Positions 59,866 through 64,000 of a stretch of 64,000 nt of DNA are shown piece by piece (the first letter of the stretch is position 1; each line of letters begins with the position of its first letter). The DNA is from Nipponacmea schrenckii (taxonomy: Eukaryota > Mollusca > Gastropoda > Lottiidae): positions 10,540,001-10,604,000 of the forward strand of contig CM060200.1 in NCBI GenBank assembly GCA_030562195.1, in the 5' to 3' direction. The notes beneath the pieces are model-generated. The model worked only from the letters and a program-made list of their open reading frames with translations. It searched no databases and was not told the DNA's origin. The position numbers were made by a program, and so were the translations under genes.

Positions 59866-60504
59866 TATTGTAGATGACGATTCTTACCGTGTATTTTTTC
59901 AACATGCCGTTCACTCATCAAATATATAGATAGCTACAGTACTATATAATATATAGTAATCTTTGTTAAACCTCTGAAAATAAAATTTGTAAAATACTGT
60001 TTTAATTACAGAAGCTTATGCCAGTGTGGAAGCTTTCATTAAAAAAAAATAACGGAATGAAGGCTTACGTTGTAATACTGCTCATATTTTCGATCAAAGG
60101 TTTACTAAAAACTTCCACCGTTAGGGAAATCTATTTAAAAGTACAAATTTCCCTTGCTGTGTAGATTCATAGGAAATTACCAGAGGATTATAGTAGTAGG
60201 CCACCATTTCCACATTCTTCTCAATCCGAAAGTAATTTTTGAGAACAGTAAAAATTTGTGGAAAACAATGTTCGCAGATACACTTTCTGAGAGTACGTTG
60301 CACGAATTGTAAGTATTTTTTCTTAGTAAGTGGTAGTAATAAATAACAACTGTTAAACATAGCCGATTAATTCTGTGATTGATGACCTCATTAGTGAAAT
60401 GGGCATTCACGTTAAGCACTGCTCTCTGTCGGATACTAGTAGGCTTGAAACAGTTTTCAAATGTAGCATTTTGGTCAACTGTCTTAAAGGAATAAATTAT
60501 TTAC

Positions 60505-60565
60505 CTGCTGCCGTAAATAACATAGCAAAATAAACGAATATCCAAAAAACTAAGTAATTATCCAT
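60505..60565 (-). CDS. Receptor gene B, candidate first exon 1c (signal peptide)
   Basis: 61 bp from ATG to donor GCAG|GTAAAT, phase 1. Encodes MDNYLVFWIFVYFAMLFTAA plus the split Gly. FWIFVYFAMLF is a strong hydrophobic core and TAAG is a good cleavage context. Joined to exon 2 it gives AAGRDEGRLVYDLL, the most family-like N terminus, and a 507-residue protein. It is the most distal candidate. An inverted repeat lies 18 bp upstream of the ATG. Confidence 0.65.
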
Positions 60566-60582
60566 AAAGATGAATTCGATTA

Positions 60583-60620
60583 TTGAAAAACGCCTAATTA
60601 ATTGATTAAGCGTTTTTCAA
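60583..60620. promoter_or_regulatory. 11-bp inverted repeat just upstream of exon 1c
   Basis: TTGAAAAACGC (60583-60593) and its exact complement GCGTTTTTCAA (60610-60620) flank a 16-base AT-rich centre, in which another four bases can pair. It sits 18 bp 5' of the exon 1c start codon, so it is either in the 5' leader, where it could fold in the mRNA, or in the core promoter. Confidence 0.6.
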
Positions 60621-63600
60621 AAATGACTTAGTTCTGTAAATTATTCCAGATTTAAGGGGATTCTGTTACTTTATGACACCAGATACTCATATTGACCACT
60701 CTTGAGAACTAAAATTTCATGTTCACGTTAAGACGCAGTATCCCTTACATTAACCTAACGGCAATTGTACCCAACATATTATAAATTACTTTACTGTTAA
60801 AATCAGGCCTTATCACAGATTCCCAAAGTCTGGATTAAGCTGTAGTATATAACTAACATTTTGCAGTTATATCATTAGTACAAATAACAATTCAAATAAC
60901 GCATGAGTATTAATATATCATTATCAGTCGAATGTGCACACCCATAGAAAACACCGTCAATATGTGTAAAAACATTGATAGAAGCAGATAGAGAATATTC
61001 GATTCGTGGTTTTCAATTCCCCATAACCAATGAACGTTGGTTTGAAAATACAGACCATACACAAGAACTACGCTGTGGCGGCCAGTACAAAATCAACGCA
61101 TTTAAGATATTGCTTGTAAGGATTGTCCGACCATCGTTATAGTGAGTGGACGAGATAAATATGGAATAGGTGTACCGGTAACAACAAAATATAACAAAAA
61201 AATGTAATTTTGGCCTCGAAATCTGATCTATTATCCATAATACCTGTGACTGGATGTGTAAAGTGCTTTGGCATTCTTATAATTAACAATTGATAAAATA
61301 GAATTACATGTAGTCTGAACTTTGACTGATTGCAATGCATTACTTTTCAGTGGGTTTAAACTGTACAGAAATACAGAGAAGCAATAGATCAAATGTAGCA
61401 TGATGTCAAGAAAGATAGTATGTACACATCTGCTGGGCTCCCTTTCGGCTAATACTTTTAATCAATAATATAGGAAACTTCTCTCTTCTCTTGATCACTT
61501 ACAACATACAAACACTACCATCGGCAATTAAAACAATTCTAAACTTAAAGAATATATTATAGAACCTTTAGCGGCTTTTTTTCTGTGAAGAACCAAATAC
61601 ATATAATGCGTGATTGTAGACTATGTTTTGTCTATACAAGATTCTTCTCCTAATTTAACATCGTCTTTGTAATTGTGTCTCAATTGGATGGTTTGAATTG
61701 TCTGGAATTTATACTCGCGGCCTTTCCACAACTATTAGTATTCAAATTTTACAAAGCGCGAGGTTTCGTTCTGTTGCAGTTGGTGTTCGTAAGCATCATT
61801 TGGGATTCCTCGATGACATTCTTAATAGAACTATATCTCGGATGTCACCCACTATTCACCACTCAAATTCTGGAAGTGTAATGGGGTTTCTCTCCGAGAT
61901 ATAAGAGAAACTAATTTAGAAGAAAGGATTCACTTGCGGGTGAGCTCTGCGATTATTCATCGAACTATGAAACCGATATGAATCAAAATATAATTTCGAT
62001 AATTATATAACTGGACACCAATGGATAACAATTACATGTACTTTATTAAATAACGTTTCAAAGTGGATACTCTCCTTTTTATCAAGCAATGATGAGCGAT
62101 AATTGTAGTTTAAGTAGCCTAAATAAAGATAAATTTTCAGTAATTCTGTTTACAGCTCAAAATTTGAGCCTTCGTCCATATGTGGGTCGAGAACTACCTG
62201 CTTTTGAAAGTTTAAATGGCGTTATTTCTTGAAACTCACACATAGTCAAGACAAATATAACCGAAATTCTTTGTTTGCGATATTATTCTATTCTCGTTCA
62301 TGGTTTTTCGAATTACATTAACTGAAGACCCAAGTCAACCCCCACAATACCGAATCTGTCTCTGTACATAATAGTTGGTATTTAAGTTTAGTTTTGATAG
62401 AAAGTTTAAGAGAAAGGTCAAGAAATTAATAGTCAGATATAATAATACTAATAACGATATATTATGATAATATCATTGAGTTTTAAGGTCTATGTAAGAT
62501 ATAACGAATATTATCTAAAATATTACTCTTAACACTAGTGACTTCTGTTGTATAGTAACTTGTTGCAATAAAATGAATGTCATCTCATGGAATTAGCCCA
62601 TTGAGCTAAAAATGCCACAGAACACTACTCAGATGTATTACAATGTGTTATGCGAATACGATATTAAACAAAAAGATAATGAAGATTCATACTTATTAAA
62701 AGTTAGAATTTTACCCCACGAATACCAGTACGAATACCCATATCTCGTTATATCGTGATGAAACACTATATACAGAAAAATAGACAAAAATGATCATAAC
62801 TAGAGTCCTATATATCAATTCTAAGAGAGGCATAACTACTGAAGTGACAGTTCCTTGCTCTGGGGAACTGATATTGACATATTTAGTTCAATCTTATTAG
62901 ATACTGTCTGTGGTCAGAACGTTGGGGTTTAAAATTAGCGCATGAATGAATGATACTTTAAGATATTAAACCATGCTTTTAAAAAGGTGTTTGGGTTTCT
63001 TTGATATGAATCTGTGTGGCATTGGTTTTTATGATTAAGAAGCAGGTTTGTGCAGGTCATGAATTGGATATTCGATTTTCGATCCGGATAAATGATTTGG
63101 TCTTGTTCACTTATGATGGCATACACACCAAATTGAATTAAATTTAGGGTGCATTCTCTACCCGGAAATGTCTAATGAAGTACATTAATTTACAAAATAT
63201 TTAAAGCAAATTGTAAACGATGGTAAGATAGCAAACTGCACCAGTCTTGGTTCGATTTTATTCTTTTTGATTCAGATAAATGGTATTTCTAAATTGGTAA
63301 AGAAAAGAAGCTTTCCCAGTAGATAATAAACATATAGATAATAATAATGCTTAACCTCTATGGACCTTGACTCAACCAATACGTGTTAATTAATATCGTT
63401 GCCAGTTTTCTACATTGAAGCTTCCATCCAATCGTTCCATAACGATCGATATTTCTTCCTTATATGTGTAATATATTAGGTTTGACAGATACCTTAATGA
63501 ATTAAACGTATCATATGATCTCAGAATACAACGAAATTGATCGCTGCCAGTCATTTACTCACAAATTCAAGTAGCAGGACGAAAATACTCTGACACCTGG

Positions 63601-64000
63601 AAAACGTATCAAATACAGTTTCAATGTGCTTTTCTAAAGCCGAATTCTATAATTGCATGCAATTGGTAGTTTGAATCGTTTCATCTGATACATATATCAT
63701 AACAAATAACATTTAAGAAACGGTAACTTAGGCCAACAATTACAAGGGATGTGCGTGTTAGTAGGTCATATGCTTTAATAATATTGCTCATGACATAATT
63801 TTCCTATTAAAATGGAACAGCCCTTATAGTTACAAATAGACGTATCAATATTCCAGACGAATAAACTGACACACATAGACTGAATACTACATTAGCTAAT
63901 GTAATATCTTTTTATGATTATATTTTCCACTGTGTTGAAAAACAGAAATTGGATATCGTAAAACTAATGGATTTATAGTCGCTCATATGGCGAAAATAAC
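60621..64000. other. Upstream of receptor gene B, nothing recognised
   Basis: No further phase-1 signal-peptide exon was found on the minus strand. Overlapping open frames at 61675-61904 (plus) and 62935-63126 (minus) lack motifs. The region is ordinary AT-rich intergenic DNA as far as I can read it. Confidence 0.45.

Larger units (their letters stand above)
40280..60565 (-). other. Nicotinic acetylcholine receptor-type subunit gene B, whole locus
   Basis: Six-exon minus-strand gene spanning about 20 kb. Every junction has GT-AG ends and phases that fit: first exon (three candidates) phase 1, exon 2 phase 0, exon 3 phase 0, exon 4 phase 2, exon 5 phase 0, exon 6 to the stop. The five downstream exons sum to 1463 bp. 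Adding the first exons of 91, 46 or 61 bp gives 517, 502 or 507 residues, all within the family's usual 450-550. The product has an extracellular ligand-binding domain, Cys-loop, four membrane helices and a cytoplasmic loop. With no vicinal cysteines it should be a non-alpha subunit that pairs with others in a pentamer. Homology is unambiguous at family level, but the subunit type within molluscan expansions cannot be named from this window. Confidence 0.9.

Noticed and set aside
61675..61904. Two overlapping 68-codon plus-strand open frames
   Set aside because: Neither frame matches a known family. The pair is an AT-typical coincidence, and no splice signals bound them.
1..64000. CRISPR array, operon or prokaryotic features
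   Set aside because: The tandem repeats here are head-to-tail without unique spacers, and the genes have spliceosomal introns. Nothing bacterial or phage-like was seen.

Overview
The window is AT-rich, intron-rich animal DNA with small exons, long introns, minisatellites and many decayed transposons. Nothing prokaryotic is present. The repeat content (a 161-bp tandem array inside a short inverted-repeat element, tRNA-like SINE pieces, Penelope-like, CR1/Jockey-like and L1-like retroelement remnants) and two adjacent nicotinic receptor genes suggest a lophotrochozoan, most likely a bivalve mollusc. That assignment is inference.

The best supported gene is a minus-strand nicotinic acetylcholine receptor (Cys-loop) subunit at about 40.3-60.6 kb. 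Five downstream exons join in perfect frame: 44773-44906, 43591-43635, 43053-43162, 41031-42030 and 40457-40630. They encode the N-terminal helix, the ligand-binding fold with the Cys-loop, M1-M3, the cytoplasmic loop and M4. The vicinal Cys-Cys pair of alpha subunits is absent. Upstream lie three separate candidate first exons (56585-56675, 59820-59865, 60505-60565). Each has an ATG, a signal-peptide-like hydrophobic run and a phase-1 GT donor that fits the same exon 2, giving 517, 502 or 507 residues.

A second nicotinic receptor gene is represented only by its first exon (16880-17083, minus strand), which carries signal peptide and N-terminal helix in one exon. Its later exons were not found in the 16.9 kb to the left edge.

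Layout: 1.2-2.8 kb, a SINE split by an inverted-repeat element with the 161-bp array; 2.9-16.4 kb, mostly featureless DNA with small duplications and SINE tails; 16.9-17.1 kb, receptor exon; 18.1-20.6 kb, a 36/27-bp minisatellite; 22-33 kb, a transposon graveyard with three Penelope-like 3' ends, a DNA-transposon mosaic carrying a MADF-like fragment, an inverted-repeat insertion that splits a Penelope reverse transcriptase, a CR1/Jockey-like LINE piece, an L1-like LINE piece and a diverged segmental duplication; 34-40 kb, mostly featureless; 40.3-60.6 kb, receptor gene whose introns hold minisatellites, a Crypton-like tyrosine recombinase pseudogene and an unrecognised open frame; 60.6-64 kb, nothing recognised.

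The two receptor genes share strand and an homologous N-terminal exon (23 of 43 aligned residues identical by hand), so they are probably tandem paralogues separated by transposon accumulation. No system that I would call an undescribed biological mechanism was seen. The most interesting candidate is the set of alternative signal-peptide exons.
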